DNA of 38,343 nt from Candidatus Halocynthiibacter alkanivorans (GCF_003333265.1 NZ_QOLB01000046.1:1-38343), one strand, 5' to 3'. Counted from the first letter of the stretch, positions 8,556-17,991 are shown. The notes: generated from the sequence alone by a model not told the origin. Translations and numbers: made by a program.

Positions 8556-8605
8556 TGTGTGAAATTCCGCACAGCTGCAGATATGCCTGTGTGGAATTCC
8601 GCCCA
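8556..8605 (+). promoter_or_regulatory. Tandem DctD-type operator boxes upstream of dctP
   Basis: Two near-identical palindromic 18-mers lie at 8556-8573 and 8588-8605, starting 32 bases apart (about three helical turns). Both read TGTGTG(A/G)AATTCCGC(A/C)CA. They closely resemble the inverted repeat known for rhizobial DctD upstream activating sites, also arranged in tandem. They begin 2 bases after the dctD stop and about 190-240 bases before the dctP start. This fits DctD activation of dctPQM. Confidence 0.75.
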
Positions 8606-8796
8606 TCCTGGCGGATTATTGCCGTGCCTTGTCAAATATTATCACCATAAGGTGTTGTCGTAATGTAATAAAATCTGTGATCTCCCTTGATTGTCGATTT
8701 TCTTTTCCTATGCGGGTTTTTGCTGGTTTTATGCCTCCAACGTCCAACCAATGGGCGTACGAAATGTAAAGTTTCATATTTGGGAGGAAATAAGAT

Positions 8797-9807
8797 ATGA
8801 AATTTCTGACAACTGCTGCCACACTGGCAACCGCTGTAGCACTGAGCACAACAGCATCATTCGCGGCTGATGGCTGTGATCCGGGCGAACAGGTTATCAA
8901 GTTCAGCCATGTAACCAACACCGACAAACACCCCAAAGGCATCGCGGCCAACCTGTTCATGGATCGGGTGAATGCTGAGATGGAGGGCAAAGTCTGCGTC
9001 GAAGTGTTCCCGAACTCTACACTTTACAACGATGACCAGGTTCTGGAAGCGATCCTGCAGGGCGACGTTCAGATGGCGGCGCCTTCGCTGTCCAAGTTTG
9101 AAGCCTTTACCAAGCAGTTCCGCATTTTCGATCTGCCGTTCATGTTCAACGATATCGAAGCTGTGGATGCGTTCCAGGCCTCCGAGACCGGTCAGGCCAT
9201 GAAGGAATCCATGGTGCGCCGTGGTCTGCTGGGGCTGGAATTCTGGCACAATGGCATGAAACAGTTCTCGGCCAACAAACCGCTGATCGATCCGACCGAT
9301 GCTGCGGGCCTGAAATTCCGCGTACAGACCTCTGACGTGCTGATCGCTCAGATTGAAGCGCTGAATGCATCGCCACAGCCGATGGCGTTCTCCGAAGTGT
9401 ACGGCGCGCTGCAGACCGGCGTTGTTGACGGGCAGGAAAACACCTGGTCCAACATCTACGGCAAGAAGTTCTTTGAGGTTCAGGACGGTGTTACTCAGAC
9501 CGACCATGGCATCATCGACTATCTGGTGGTGACTTCGGTGGAATGGTGGAACAGCCTGGACGCGGATATCCGTGATCAGCTCTCGACTATCCTGAGCGAA
9601 GTGACCGAAGCCCGCAACTCTGAAGCCTTTGCGGTGAACGAGGCCTCCAAACAGGCGATCATCGATGCCGGCGGCGTTGTGCGCTCTCTGACAGCCGAGC
9701 AGCGGGCGGCATGGGCAGCGGCGATGAAGCCGGTCTGGGCTCAGTTTGAAGGCGACGTAGGCGCTGACAATATCGCGGCGGCACAGGCCATCAACGACTC
9801 GATGTAA
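8797..9807 (+). CDS. dctP: TRAP transporter substrate-binding protein DctP
   Basis: This 336-residue periplasmic protein captures C4-dicarboxylates such as succinate, fumarate or malate for the DctQM membrane complex. A Sec signal peptide spans residues 1 to about 24 (charged start, hydrophobic core, AxA-type end ASFAA). The mature part has the DctP fold signatures: Arg175 in KFRVQTSD, the arginine expected to clamp the substrate carboxylate, and the GVVDGQENTWSN block. A strong GGGAGGA ribosome binding site precedes the ATG. The adjacent DctB/DctD pair and tandem DctD boxes support a dicarboxylate substrate. TRAP binding proteins are diverse, so another organic acid remains possible. Confidence 0.93.
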   Translation: MKFLTTAATLATAVALSTTASFAADGCDPGEQVIKFSHVTNTDKHPKGIAANLFMDRVNAEMEGKVCVEVFPNSTLYNDDQVLEAILQGDVQMAAPSLSKFEAFTKQFRIFDLPFMFNDIEAVDAFQASETGQAMKESMVRRGLLGLEFWHNGMKQFSANKPLIDPTDAAGLKFRVQTSDVLIAQIEALNASPQPMAFSEVYGALQTGVVDGQENTWSNIYGKKFFEVQDGVTQTDHGIIDYLVVTSVEWWNSLDADIRDQLSTILSEVTEARNSEAFAVNEASKQAIIDAGGVVRSLTAEQRAAWAAAMKPVWAQFEGDVGADNIAAAQAINDSM

Positions 9808-9833
9808 GCTGCTTCGTTTCAAGACTACGGATC

Positions 9834-9862
9834 TGGCCTGCGGCAAGCCCGCAGGCCATTTT
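9834..9862 (+). terminator. Hairpin between dctP and dctQ
   Basis: A 10-base-pair stem (9834-9843 with 9849-9858) and 5-base loop are followed by TTTT. Its position directly after the binding-protein gene suggests partial termination or 3'-end protection, which would make dctP transcript more abundant than dctQM. A full terminator is unlikely because dctQM has no obvious promoter of its own. Confidence 0.6.
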
Positions 9863-9888
9863 CAAATTATCACATGGGAGGGGTCGGG

Positions 9889-10590
9889 ATGGGCCACGCT
9901 ACACCAGCCACTGAAACGGCATTTGGCCGCTTCGTCAGCGCCTTTGAAGAAAATACAATTGCGCTGATCCTTGGCGCAATGACATTGATCACATTCGCCA
10001 ATGTGATCGCACGTAAGATATTCAACTCGTCGATCATCTGGGGGCAGGAAGTCACGCTGATCCTGTTTGCCTGGCTGGTGCTGTTTGGTATCGCCTACGG
10101 GTTTAAGATCACCTCGCATCTCGGTGTTGACGCGGTGACCAACATGCTGCCCAAAAAGGGCCAGCGGGTGATGGCGCTGCTGTCCGGCCTGGCCTGTCTG
10201 CTCTATGCGCTGCTGATGATGAAGGGCGCCTGGGATTATTACGCAAATTTTGCCAATCTGCCGCAGACCACCGGGCGCTGGTTCCCGACCGGGCTGCAGG
10301 AGATGAAAATCTGGGATCAGCGCGGTTACACCCCTACCAAAGCGGTGCCGATGGTTGAGTGGTTGCGTCCACTGCTGGAATATCTGTTCCTGCCCGAGGG
10401 CGAAGAACCCTATGAAAAATTCCCGCTGGCGGTGGCCTATCTGATCATCCCGATTTCCGTTGCACTTATGGTTCTGAGAATTGTGCAGGCGATCCTTCGC
10501 ATCCTGCGCGGTGAGCAAAACAGCCTGATCGTCAGCCATGAGGCCGAAGAAGAAGTAGATCGCGTCGCACGCGGCGAATTTGAGGAATAG
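9889..10590 (+). CDS. dctQ: TRAP transporter small membrane subunit DctQ
   Basis: This 233-residue membrane protein is the small subunit of the dicarboxylate TRAP transporter. It has four predicted transmembrane helices, near residues 25-45, 55-75, 95-120 and 180-205. A long loop before the last helix makes it larger than the usual 160-180 residues, as is also known for DctQ of Rhodobacter. The WGQEVTLILFAWLVLFG segment is typical of the family. I chose the ATG at 9889 over the one at 9874 because the earlier ATG itself forms part of the GGGAGGGG Shine-Dalgarno that serves the later one. The gene lies 5 bases before dctM. Confidence 0.92.
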   Translation: MGHATPATETAFGRFVSAFEENTIALILGAMTLITFANVIARKIFNSSIIWGQEVTLILFAWLVLFGIAYGFKITSHLGVDAVTNMLPKKGQRVMALLSGLACLLYALLMMKGAWDYYANFANLPQTTGRWFPTGLQEMKIWDQRGYTPTKAVPMVEWLRPLLEYLFLPEGEEPYEKFPLAVAYLIIPISVALMVLRIVQAILRILRGEQNSLIVSHEAEEEVDRVARGEFEE

Positions 10591-10595
10591 AACCC

Positions 10596-11993
10596 ATGGA
10601 AGTCGTTTTTCTTTTCAGCATGGTGGTGGGGCTGCTGTTCATCGGCGCGCCGATCGCGGTGTCGCTCGGGCTCAGCTCGATCATATTCCTGCTGGCGTTT
10701 TCTGATACTTCGCTCGCCTCGGTGGCGCAGCATCTTTATCAGGGCATGGCCGCGCATTACACGCTGCTGGCGATCCCGTTTTTCATCCTGGCTTCAAGCT
10801 TTATGTCCACCGGCGGTGTGGCGGTGCGGATCATCCGTTTCTCCATCGCCTGTGTCGGCCATATGCGCGGCGGCCTCGCCATCGCCGGTGTGTTTGCCTG
10901 TATGATCTTTGCCGCTTTGTCGGGCTCGTCGCCTGCGACCGTTGTGGCCATTGGGTCCATCGTGATCGCGGCAATGACCAAAGCGGGCTATTCCAAGGAT
11001 TTCGCCGCCGGTGTGATCTGTAATGCCGGCACGCTCGGCATTCTGATCCCGCCTTCGATCGTGATGGTGGTCTATGCCTCTGCGGTGGAAGTATCCGTCG
11101 GGCGCATGTTCCTGGCGGGCGTATTCCCGGGCATTCTGGCCGGTTTGTTCCTGATGGTGACCATCTATGTGATGGCGCGGATCAAGAACATGCCCAAGGG
11201 CGAATGGCAGGGCTGGGGCGAGATCTTTGCTTCATTTTCGGACGCGTTCTGGGGGCTGATGCTGATCGTGATCATTATGGTCGGGATCTATGGTGTTCCT
11301 GGTCTGACTGGGGCGATCTTTACCCCGACCGAAGCCGCGGCAGTGGCCTCTGTTTACGCTTTCCTGGTGGCCTCCTTTGTCTATCGTGACATGGGACCGC
11401 TGGCCGCCGGTGCCAATGGTGGTACGCGCAGTTCCTTGCTGCAGAAACCCTGGGTGCTGGCCAGCGCGTTCTGGCACCGCGATACCCGCAAGACCCTGCT
11501 GGAAGCCGGCAAGCTGACCATCATGCTGATGTTCATCATTGCCAATGCGCTGGTGCTGAAAGCGGTGCTTACCGAGCAGCAGATCCCGCAGCAGATCGCC
11601 GAAGCGATGCTGAGCGCCGGGTTTGGCAAAATCATGTTCCTGGTGATGGTCAATGTGGTGCTGCTGATCGGGGGCCAGTTTATGGAACCTTCCGGGCTGC
11701 TGGTGATCGTGGCGCCGCTGGTCTTCCCGATTGCTCTGGAACTTGGCGTTGATCCGATCCATCTCGGCATCATCATGGTGGTGAATATGGAAATCGGCAT
11801 GATCACACCGCCTGTGGGGCTCAACCTGTTCGTGACCTCCGGTGTGGCCGGCATGCCGATGATGCGGGTGGTGCGCGCGGCGCTGCCGTTCCTCGCGGTG
11901 CTGTTCGTTTTCCTGATCCTGGTGACCTATGTGCCGATTATCTCGACCTGGTTGCCAACCAAAATGATGGGCCCGGAAATCATCATGAAATAA
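10596..11993 (+). CDS. dctM: TRAP transporter large membrane subunit DctM
   Basis: This 465-residue, roughly twelve-helix membrane protein is the ion-coupled permease subunit that moves the substrate released by DctP. The sequence shows the DctM hallmarks: SGSSPATVVAIGS near residue 110, the GTLGILIPPSIVMVVYA hairpin region, and PPVGLNLFVTSGVAG near the C terminus. A hydrophilic insertion around residues 265-310 makes it longer than the common 425-residue form. It follows dctQ after 5 bases and is closed by a strong intrinsic terminator. The gene set is therefore dctP-dctQ-dctM, under the neighbouring DctB/DctD system. Confidence 0.94.
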   Translation: MEVVFLFSMVVGLLFIGAPIAVSLGLSSIIFLLAFSDTSLASVAQHLYQGMAAHYTLLAIPFFILASSFMSTGGVAVRIIRFSIACVGHMRGGLAIAGVFACMIFAALSGSSPATVVAIGSIVIAAMTKAGYSKDFAAGVICNAGTLGILIPPSIVMVVYASAVEVSVGRMFLAGVFPGILAGLFLMVTIYVMARIKNMPKGEWQGWGEIFASFSDAFWGLMLIVIIMVGIYGVPGLTGAIFTPTEAAAVASVYAFLVASFVYRDMGPLAAGANGGTRSSLLQKPWVLASAFWHRDTRKTLLEAGKLTIMLMFIIANALVLKAVLTEQQIPQQIAEAMLSAGFGKIMFLVMVNVVLLIGGQFMEPSGLLVIVAPLVFPIALELGVDPIHLGIIMVVNMEIGMITPPVGLNLFVTSGVAGMPMMRVVRAALPFLAVLFVFLILVTYVPIISTWLPTKMMGPEIIMK

Positions 11994-12017
11994 ACGCTGT
12001 CGCTGTGACAGGACTGG

Positions 12018-12046
12018 AACGCCGGCCCCTGGGGCCGGCGTTTTGC
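12018..12046 (+). terminator. Intrinsic terminator of the dctPQM operon
   Basis: An 11-base-pair GC-rich stem (12018-12028 with 12032-12042) is followed by TTTTGCGTTT, 25 bases after the dctM stop. Shape and position fit rho-independent termination. Confidence 0.85.
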
Positions 12047-12298
12047 GTTTCGGACATGGCAAAGCTGTGCGTCTCAAAAGGGATGGCCTGTGGCAGGGCA
12101 CGGGCGCAGCTTGCGAAGCAAGCTGCGCGGCCCAACGGGAAAAGGCGCAGGCACTGTGTTTTTGACGGGCGGGAGAAATTTCTTGCGCGGTGGCACCACT
12201 CATTAGCGGCGGCAGGGGGGGGCGCCGCGCCAGAGGCGCGGCGCGCAGCAAAATGGCGACCCACAGGGCCGCCATTTTGCTTTCAGGTTCCGTATGCC
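12047..12298. other. Non-coding interval with hairpins after dctM
   Basis: No gene is supported in the 252 bases between the dctM terminator and the mmsB stop. Three hairpins are present: 12104-12128 (part of the dispersed repeat), 12222-12244 (10-base-pair stem, AGA loop) and 12248-12280. The last has 10 contiguous pairs reading GCAAAATGGC on the left arm and lacks a T-tract. Confidence 0.65.
12104..12175 (+). repeat. Hairpin-centred dispersed repeat, copy 2 (one-sided)
   Basis: An 11-base-pair hairpin (12104-12114 with 12118-12128, loop GAA) is followed by GCCCAACGGG (12130-12139) and TTTGACGGGCGGGAG (12161-12175). These blocks match, in order, the outward blocks on both sides of copy 1 near 4.1 kb, although the hairpin sequence itself differs. 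This suggests a family with conserved tail blocks and variable stems. Confidence 0.65.
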
Positions 12299-13171
12299 TC
12301 AGCTGCGGTCGCGTTTTTCAAAGCGGGGCAGCAGGGCGGAAAAATCCTGACCCTGGCCGTCCTCGCTCTCGACAAAATCCGCATAGAGCGCGGTGGCGCG
12401 TGCGCCCATCGGGGTGTCGGCATTCACCGCTTCAGCTGCTTGCTGTGACAGGCGCAGGTCTTTCAGCATCAGTTCCGAGGCAAACCCGGGTTGATAGCCG
12501 TTGTCGGCGGGGCTTTGCGGCCCGATGCCCGGTGCCGGGCAATAGGCGTTCATCGACCAGCTGTACCCCGAGGAGGTCGAAACGACATCAAACATCTTTT
12601 GGCGGTCCAGCCCGAGTTTATCCGCCAGTGCAAAGGCTTCGCAGGTGGCCGCCATGGTCACGCCGAGGATCATATTGTTGCAGATCTTAGCCGATTGTCC
12701 CGCGCCCGAGCCACCACAATGCACCGCTTTCTGCCCCATGACGTCAAGCAGGTCAGAGACCGCAGCAAACGCCGCATCCGCGCCGCCGGCCATGAAAGTC
12801 AGCGTGCCGGCCGCTGCGCCGGTGATGCCGCCCGAGACCGGCGCATCCACCGCCTGCAGCCCGGCTTTGACACTGAGACCGGCCACGGCGCGGGCACTGT
12901 CCACGTCCACTGTGGAACAGTCCAGAAACACCGCGCCGGATTTCATCGCCGGGATGATGTCGGCCGCCACGGCGCGCAGGATGGCGCCATTGGGCAGCAT
13001 AGTGATCACCACATCGGCGCCCGTCGCTGCCGCCGCCGCGCTCACCGCCATGCTGACACCGTCGGGCGCGGGGGCGGCAAGGTCAAAACCTGCAATCTCA
13101 TGGCCCGCAGCCGCCAGGTTGGCCGCCATCGGGCCGCCCATATTTCCGAGACCAATAAATCCGACTTTCAT
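12299..13171 (-). CDS. mmsB: 3-Hydroxyisobutyrate dehydrogenase
   Basis: This 290-residue enzyme oxidises 3-hydroxyisobutyrate to methylmalonate semialdehyde with NAD+ in valine catabolism. The N-terminal Rossmann motif is GFIGLGNMG (residues 4-12). The substrate-binding signature DAPVSGGITGAAAGTL lies near residue 120. The catalytic lysine is in GAGQSAKICNN (about residue 170). Length and motifs fit the beta-hydroxyacid dehydrogenase family. The gene starts 4 bases after the hydrolase gene that makes its substrate, and mmsA, which uses its product, lies about 3 kb upstream on the same strand. The neighbours make the 3-hydroxyisobutyrate assignment stronger than the family alone would. Confidence 0.94.
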   Translation of the reverse strand: MKVGFIGLGNMGGPMAANLAAAGHEIAGFDLAAPAPDGVSMAVSAAAAATGADVVITMLPNGAILRAVAADIIPAMKSGAVFLDCSTVDVDSARAVAGLSVKAGLQAVDAPVSGGITGAAAGTLTFMAGGADAAFAAVSDLLDVMGQKAVHCGGSGAGQSAKICNNMILGVTMAATCEAFALADKLGLDRQKMFDVVSTSSGYSWSMNAYCPAPGIGPQSPADNGYQPGFASELMLKDLRLSQQAAEAVNADTPMGARATALYADFVESEDGQGQDFSALLPRFEKRDRS

Positions 13172-13175
13172 AGCG

Positions 13176-14213
13176 TCACTCCTCAGCTTTCAGTTCATCC
13201 GCCCCGAGCGGCATCAGCAGGTTGCTGACCTCAGCCATTGAGACCGACAGCGCACTGTTATGTTTCCAGGCCGGGGCACGGTCTTTGTCGATAATCTGGG
13301 CGCGTACGCCTTCCTGAAAGTCGCTCATTTGCTGGGCGCGGAAGGTGTAGCGGAACTCCTGGGCCAGCGCGAAACCGATAGTATCTCTGGCACGTACCCG
13401 GTGGATCAGCTCAATCGTTACCGCCATGGAGAGCGGCGAATTGCGGGCAATCGATTTTTGCGTCGCGGTGGTAAAATCGCTGTCCAGAACCTCCAGCGAC
13501 CGCAAGATATCCGCCATGGTCTCGCCGCCGAAACTGGCGTTGATGGCGGGCATCATCTCGGCCAGTGGCGACACCGGATCCGCATGGGCAGCGGCATCAA
13601 TAAGCTCCCAGTCGCCGGTCTCTTCCAGCTGGGCGATCAAGGCCGGCCACAGGGCTTCGGGAAGGTAATAGTCGGCGAAATCGGCAAAGATTGCGTCTCC
13701 GGCCGACATGCGCGCGCCGGTGACCCCGAGGTATTCGCCGAGACGACCGGGTGCACGCGCCAGCAACAGGCTGCCACCCACATCCGGGATCAGGCCAATG
13801 CCGGTTTCAGGCATTGCAATTTTGGTGCTGTCCCCGACCACCCGGTGGGAGCCGTGGCCGCCGATACCGACACCGCCGCCCATGGTAAAACCCTGCATAA
13901 AAGCGGCGACCGGTTTGGGGAAATTGAAGATGCGCGCGTTCATGCGGTATTCTTCGCGGAAGAACTGCTGCCCGAACGCGTAGTCCTGCGCCAGCCCTTT
14001 GCGATAGACGTCAGCCACATCGCCGCCGGCACAAAAGGCGCGCTCGCCCGTCGCGTCGATCACCACCATGGCCACGTCATCATCATTGCGCCAGGCCCCA
14101 AATGCTTCGTCAATCGCCAACGCCATGTCATGGCTCAGCGCGTTCAGCGCCTGGGGTCGTGTAAAGGTGATGCGCCCGGTGCGCCCCACCTTCCGGATAG
14201 AAATGTCATTCAT
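13176..14213 (-). CDS. 3-Hydroxyisobutyryl-CoA hydrolase (enoyl-CoA hydratase family)
   Basis: This 345-residue crotonase-fold protein most likely hydrolyses 3-hydroxyisobutyryl-CoA to free 3-hydroxyisobutyrate. The oxyanion-hole segment is RAFCAGGDVADVYR (residues about 58-71). GFTMGGGVGIGGHGSHR and AMPETGIGLIPDVGGS fit the longer hydrolase subgroup rather than plain enoyl-CoA hydratases, which are about 260 residues. The ATG shares its first base with the stop of the preceding acyl-CoA dehydrogenase gene, and mmsB follows 4 bases on. The order dehydrogenase, hydrolase, mmsB matches the order of the pathway. A separate hydratase for methacrylyl-CoA is not present here and is presumably encoded elsewhere. 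Confidence 0.9.
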   Translation of the reverse strand: MNDISIRKVGRTGRITFTRPQALNALSHDMALAIDEAFGAWRNDDDVAMVVIDATGERAFCAGGDVADVYRKGLAQDYAFGQQFFREEYRMNARIFNFPKPVAAFMQGFTMGGGVGIGGHGSHRVVGDSTKIAMPETGIGLIPDVGGSLLLARAPGRLGEYLGVTGARMSAGDAIFADFADYYLPEALWPALIAQLEETGDWELIDAAAHADPVSPLAEMMPAINASFGGETMADILRSLEVLDSDFTTATQKSIARNSPLSMAVTIELIHRVRARDTIGFALAQEFRYTFRAQQMSDFQEGVRAQIIDKDRAPAWKHNSALSVSMAEVSNLLMPLGADELKAEE

Positions 14214-15358
14214 CAGCCGCGCTCCGCCAGCATATGGCGCGCGGTGATCACGCGCATGATTTCATTGGTGCCTTCGAGGATCTGATGCACCCGCAGATCG
14301 CGGACGATTTTCTCGATGCCATAGTCGGCCAGATAGCCGTAGCCACCATGCAGTTGCAAGCACTGGTCGGCAATGCGGGAGCCGGCTTCGGTGACGAATT
14401 TTTTCGCCATGGCGCAGTGTTTGGAGGCGTCCGCAGCGCGTGTGTCCAGCTTCCAGGCGGCCTGGCGCAGGAAGATCCGCGCCGCCTGCAGTTCGATCTC
14501 CATGTCAGCAAGGCGGAATTGCAGCGCCTGGAACTGGTCGATCGGCTGCCCGAACGCCTGGCGTTCGCCCATATAGGTGAGCGTTGCGTTCAGTGCGGCC
14601 TGGGCGGCGCCAAGCGAGCAGGCGGAAATGTTCAGACGCCCGCCGTCCAGCCCGGCCATGGCGTATTTAAAACCTTTGCCTTCTTCGCCCAGCAGGTCGG
14701 CGGCGGGCACAGCGCAATCATCCATCTGGACCTGGCGGGTGGGTTGGCTTTTCCAGCCCATTTTCTCTTCAAGCGCGCCAAAGGACAGCCCGTCCATGCC
14801 GTCTTCCAGGATCAGCGCCGAAATGCCGCGTGGCCCGGCGTCGCCGCTGCGCGCCATGACGATATAGGCGTCGGAATATCCGGCGCCGGAGATGAACGCC
14901 TTGGTGCCGGTGACGCTGTAGCCGCTGTTGGTTTTATCGGCGCGGGTTTTCAGCGCGGCAGCGTCAGAGCCGGACCCGGGTTCGGTCAGGCAGTAGGACA
15001 TGATTTTACCCATGCTGACGATCTCGGGCAGCAGGCGGGATTTCATCTCGTCAGAGCCAAATTTATCGATCATCGCGGCGCACATGTTGTGGATCGATAA
15101 GAAGGCCGCGACTGAGGCGCAGGACATCGAGAGTGCTTCAAACACCAGGGTGGCATCCAGACGGCTGAGACCGGTGCCGCCCTGGTCTTCAGACACATAC
15201 ATGCCGCCCAGACCGAGTTCGGCCAGTTGGGTCCAGATCTGTTTCGGGATGGTGCCGTCATGTTCCCACTGGCGGGCGTGCGGCGCGATGTTTTCTTCGC
15301 CAAATCCAAGCACCATATCGAAAATGGCGGTCTGTTCTTCGCTGAGTGCAAAATCCAT
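14213..15358 (-). CDS. Acyl-CoA dehydrogenase, probably isobutyryl-CoA dehydrogenase
   Basis: This 381-residue flavoprotein contains both acyl-CoA dehydrogenase signatures: YCLTEPGSGSDA (around residue 121) and QCLQLHGGYGYL (around residue 330). The probable catalytic glutamate is in ILEGTNEI close to the C terminus. It would oxidise isobutyryl-CoA to methacrylyl-CoA and pass electrons to ETF. The chain-length assignment rests on its position as first gene of a run continuing with 3-hydroxyisobutyryl-CoA hydrolase and mmsB; the family alone would allow other short branched substrates. A GGGAGG Shine-Dalgarno precedes the ATG. The stop overlaps the next start by one base. Confidence 0.9.
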   Translation of the reverse strand: MDFALSEEQTAIFDMVLGFGEENIAPHARQWEHDGTIPKQIWTQLAELGLGGMYVSEDQGGTGLSRLDATLVFEALSMSCASVAAFLSIHNMCAAMIDKFGSDEMKSRLLPEIVSMGKIMSYCLTEPGSGSDAAALKTRADKTNSGYSVTGTKAFISGAGYSDAYIVMARSGDAGPRGISALILEDGMDGLSFGALEEKMGWKSQPTRQVQMDDCAVPAADLLGEEGKGFKYAMAGLDGGRLNISACSLGAAQAALNATLTYMGERQAFGQPIDQFQALQFRLADMEIELQAARIFLRQAAWKLDTRAADASKHCAMAKKFVTEAGSRIADQCLQLHGGYGYLADYGIEKIVRDLRVHQILEGTNEIMRVITARHMLAERG

Positions 15359-15382
15359 GAGGCTCCTCCCAAAGCGTTTGAA

Positions 15383-15398
15383 TTGAACGTCTGTTTAA
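15383..15398. promoter_or_regulatory. Imperfect palindrome upstream of the acyl-CoA dehydrogenase gene
   Basis: The 16-mer TTGAACGTCTGTTTAA has arms matching at 5 of 6 outer positions and lies 25 bases before the start codon. It has the look of an acyl-CoA-responsive TetR-type operator. No regulator gene is adjacent, and the match is too loose for a firm call. Confidence 0.3.
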
Positions 15399-15502
15399 TT
15401 AGCAATTCTTGCAAGAGTTTTGCAAGCGCCGCCCAGGGCGGGGATTCGTGGTATTCTCAGGCATTATTATGACTGCCATTCGCTCAACCAAAGGATTTTA
15501 TT

Positions 15503-16339
15503 ATGCCCAAACGTGTTGCTGTCGCCGTCATTCACGGCATGGGGAGCCAGGGGGACAAACGCCCGGCTCCGAGGAATAAAATCACCTTTTCCAAAGATCT
15601 TCACAAGCGGGTGAAAAAGGAAATTGGTAAGTCCATTTTTGAGTCGGATGTGGAGTGGCGCGAGATATTCTGGGCCGATGTGCTGCAGAAACGTGAAGCA
15701 GACTTTTTGAAAAAGATTGGCCGTCGCGCTGATAAGAGACCGATACAAAAATTTGTAATGTTTAATCTGACCGATGCGGCTTCTTACCGCAAAGTGAACG
15801 ATCCGAACGACCAGACATACGAGCGCATTCACAGCCGGGTCGAAGATACCATCAACGATCTGGCAGGCGAAGTGGAAGAGGGTGCGCCGCTTATAGTGCT
15901 GGCCCATTCGCTGGGAGGGCATATCATGTCGAATTACATCTATGATCTGCAAAAACCTGGCCATGCTCATCCTCCGTCCTTTCAGGGGCTGCGGACCATG
16001 GCGGCATTTGTCACCTTTGGCTGCAATATCCCGATATTTACCTTTGCGTATGACGAGGAAGATATTTCCCCGATCCAATTTCCCGGTACTGGCCTGGATC
16101 CGAAACATCGGCGGAAGACCTGGTGGCACAATTATTTCGACCGCGATGATGTTCTGGGCTTTCCGCTGGCACCGGTCAGTCCGGGCTACAAGGCGCTGAA
16201 AGACAGTGGCGCGTTGAAGGATATCGGAATCAACGCTGGCGGGTTTTTCGACTCGTGGAACCTGTTTTCACACAATGCCTACTGGAAAGATGATGATTTT
16301 TATCAGCCGGTGGCCAAGCTGATAAAAAGCTTTTTGTAA
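15503..16339 (+). CDS. Putative alpha/beta serine hydrolase of unknown substrate
   Basis: This 278-residue protein lacks a signal peptide and has an alpha/beta-hydrolase layout. A HGMGSQGD oxyanion loop follows the first strand (residues 11-18). The nucleophile elbow is AHSLGGH with Ser136. A likely acid lies at Asp213-Asp216 in FDRDDVLGFPL, and a likely catalytic histidine is His257 in SHNAYW. The order and spacing support a Ser-Asp-His triad, but the elbow's first residue is alanine rather than glycine. I do not recognise a named family. The gene is on the opposite strand to the valine genes on both sides, separates mmsA from the acyl-CoA dehydrogenase, and looks more AT-rich than they do, so it may be a later insertion. 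The ATG has only a weak AAAGGA upstream. Confidence 0.85.
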   Translation: MPKRVAVAVIHGMGSQGDKRPAPRNKITFSKDLHKRVKKEIGKSIFESDVEWREIFWADVLQKREADFLKKIGRRADKRPIQKFVMFNLTDAASYRKVNDPNDQTYERIHSRVEDTINDLAGEVEEGAPLIVLAHSLGGHIMSNYIYDLQKPGHAHPPSFQGLRTMAAFVTFGCNIPIFTFAYDEEDISPIQFPGTGLDPKHRRKTWWHNYFDRDDVLGFPLAPVSPGYKALKDSGALKDIGINAGGFFDSWNLFSHNAYWKDDDFYQPVAKLIKSFL

Positions 16340-16341
16340 GC

Positions 16342-16369
16342 GCCGGGGCAGCAATTAAAATGCCCCGGC
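16342..16369. terminator. Convergent hairpin between the hydrolase gene and mmsA
   Basis: A 9-base-pair stem (16342-16350 with 16361-16369) encloses a 10-base AT-rich loop in the 50-base gap between convergent stops. There is no proper T-tract on the plus side; on the minus strand a T-rich stretch follows weakly. It may act in both directions. Confidence 0.6.
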
Positions 16370-16389
16370 ACAATCATTTCAGGACCGGA

Positions 16390-17889
<1,500 letters not shown>

Positions 17890-17991
17890 CGGACTCTCCT
17901 CCAGAAAACTGGCCTGAATATAGGCTTGCATTTTTGTTTGTAAAAGGTGCAATTTCTCAAACCAGCTTTGCAAAAATCGGGGTACGAGGCA

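Noticed and set aside
8609-8622. Sigma54 promoter upstream of dctP
   Set aside because: GG and GC are 9 rather than 10 bases apart, and the encoded DctD lacks the GAFTGA loop needed to use sigma54.
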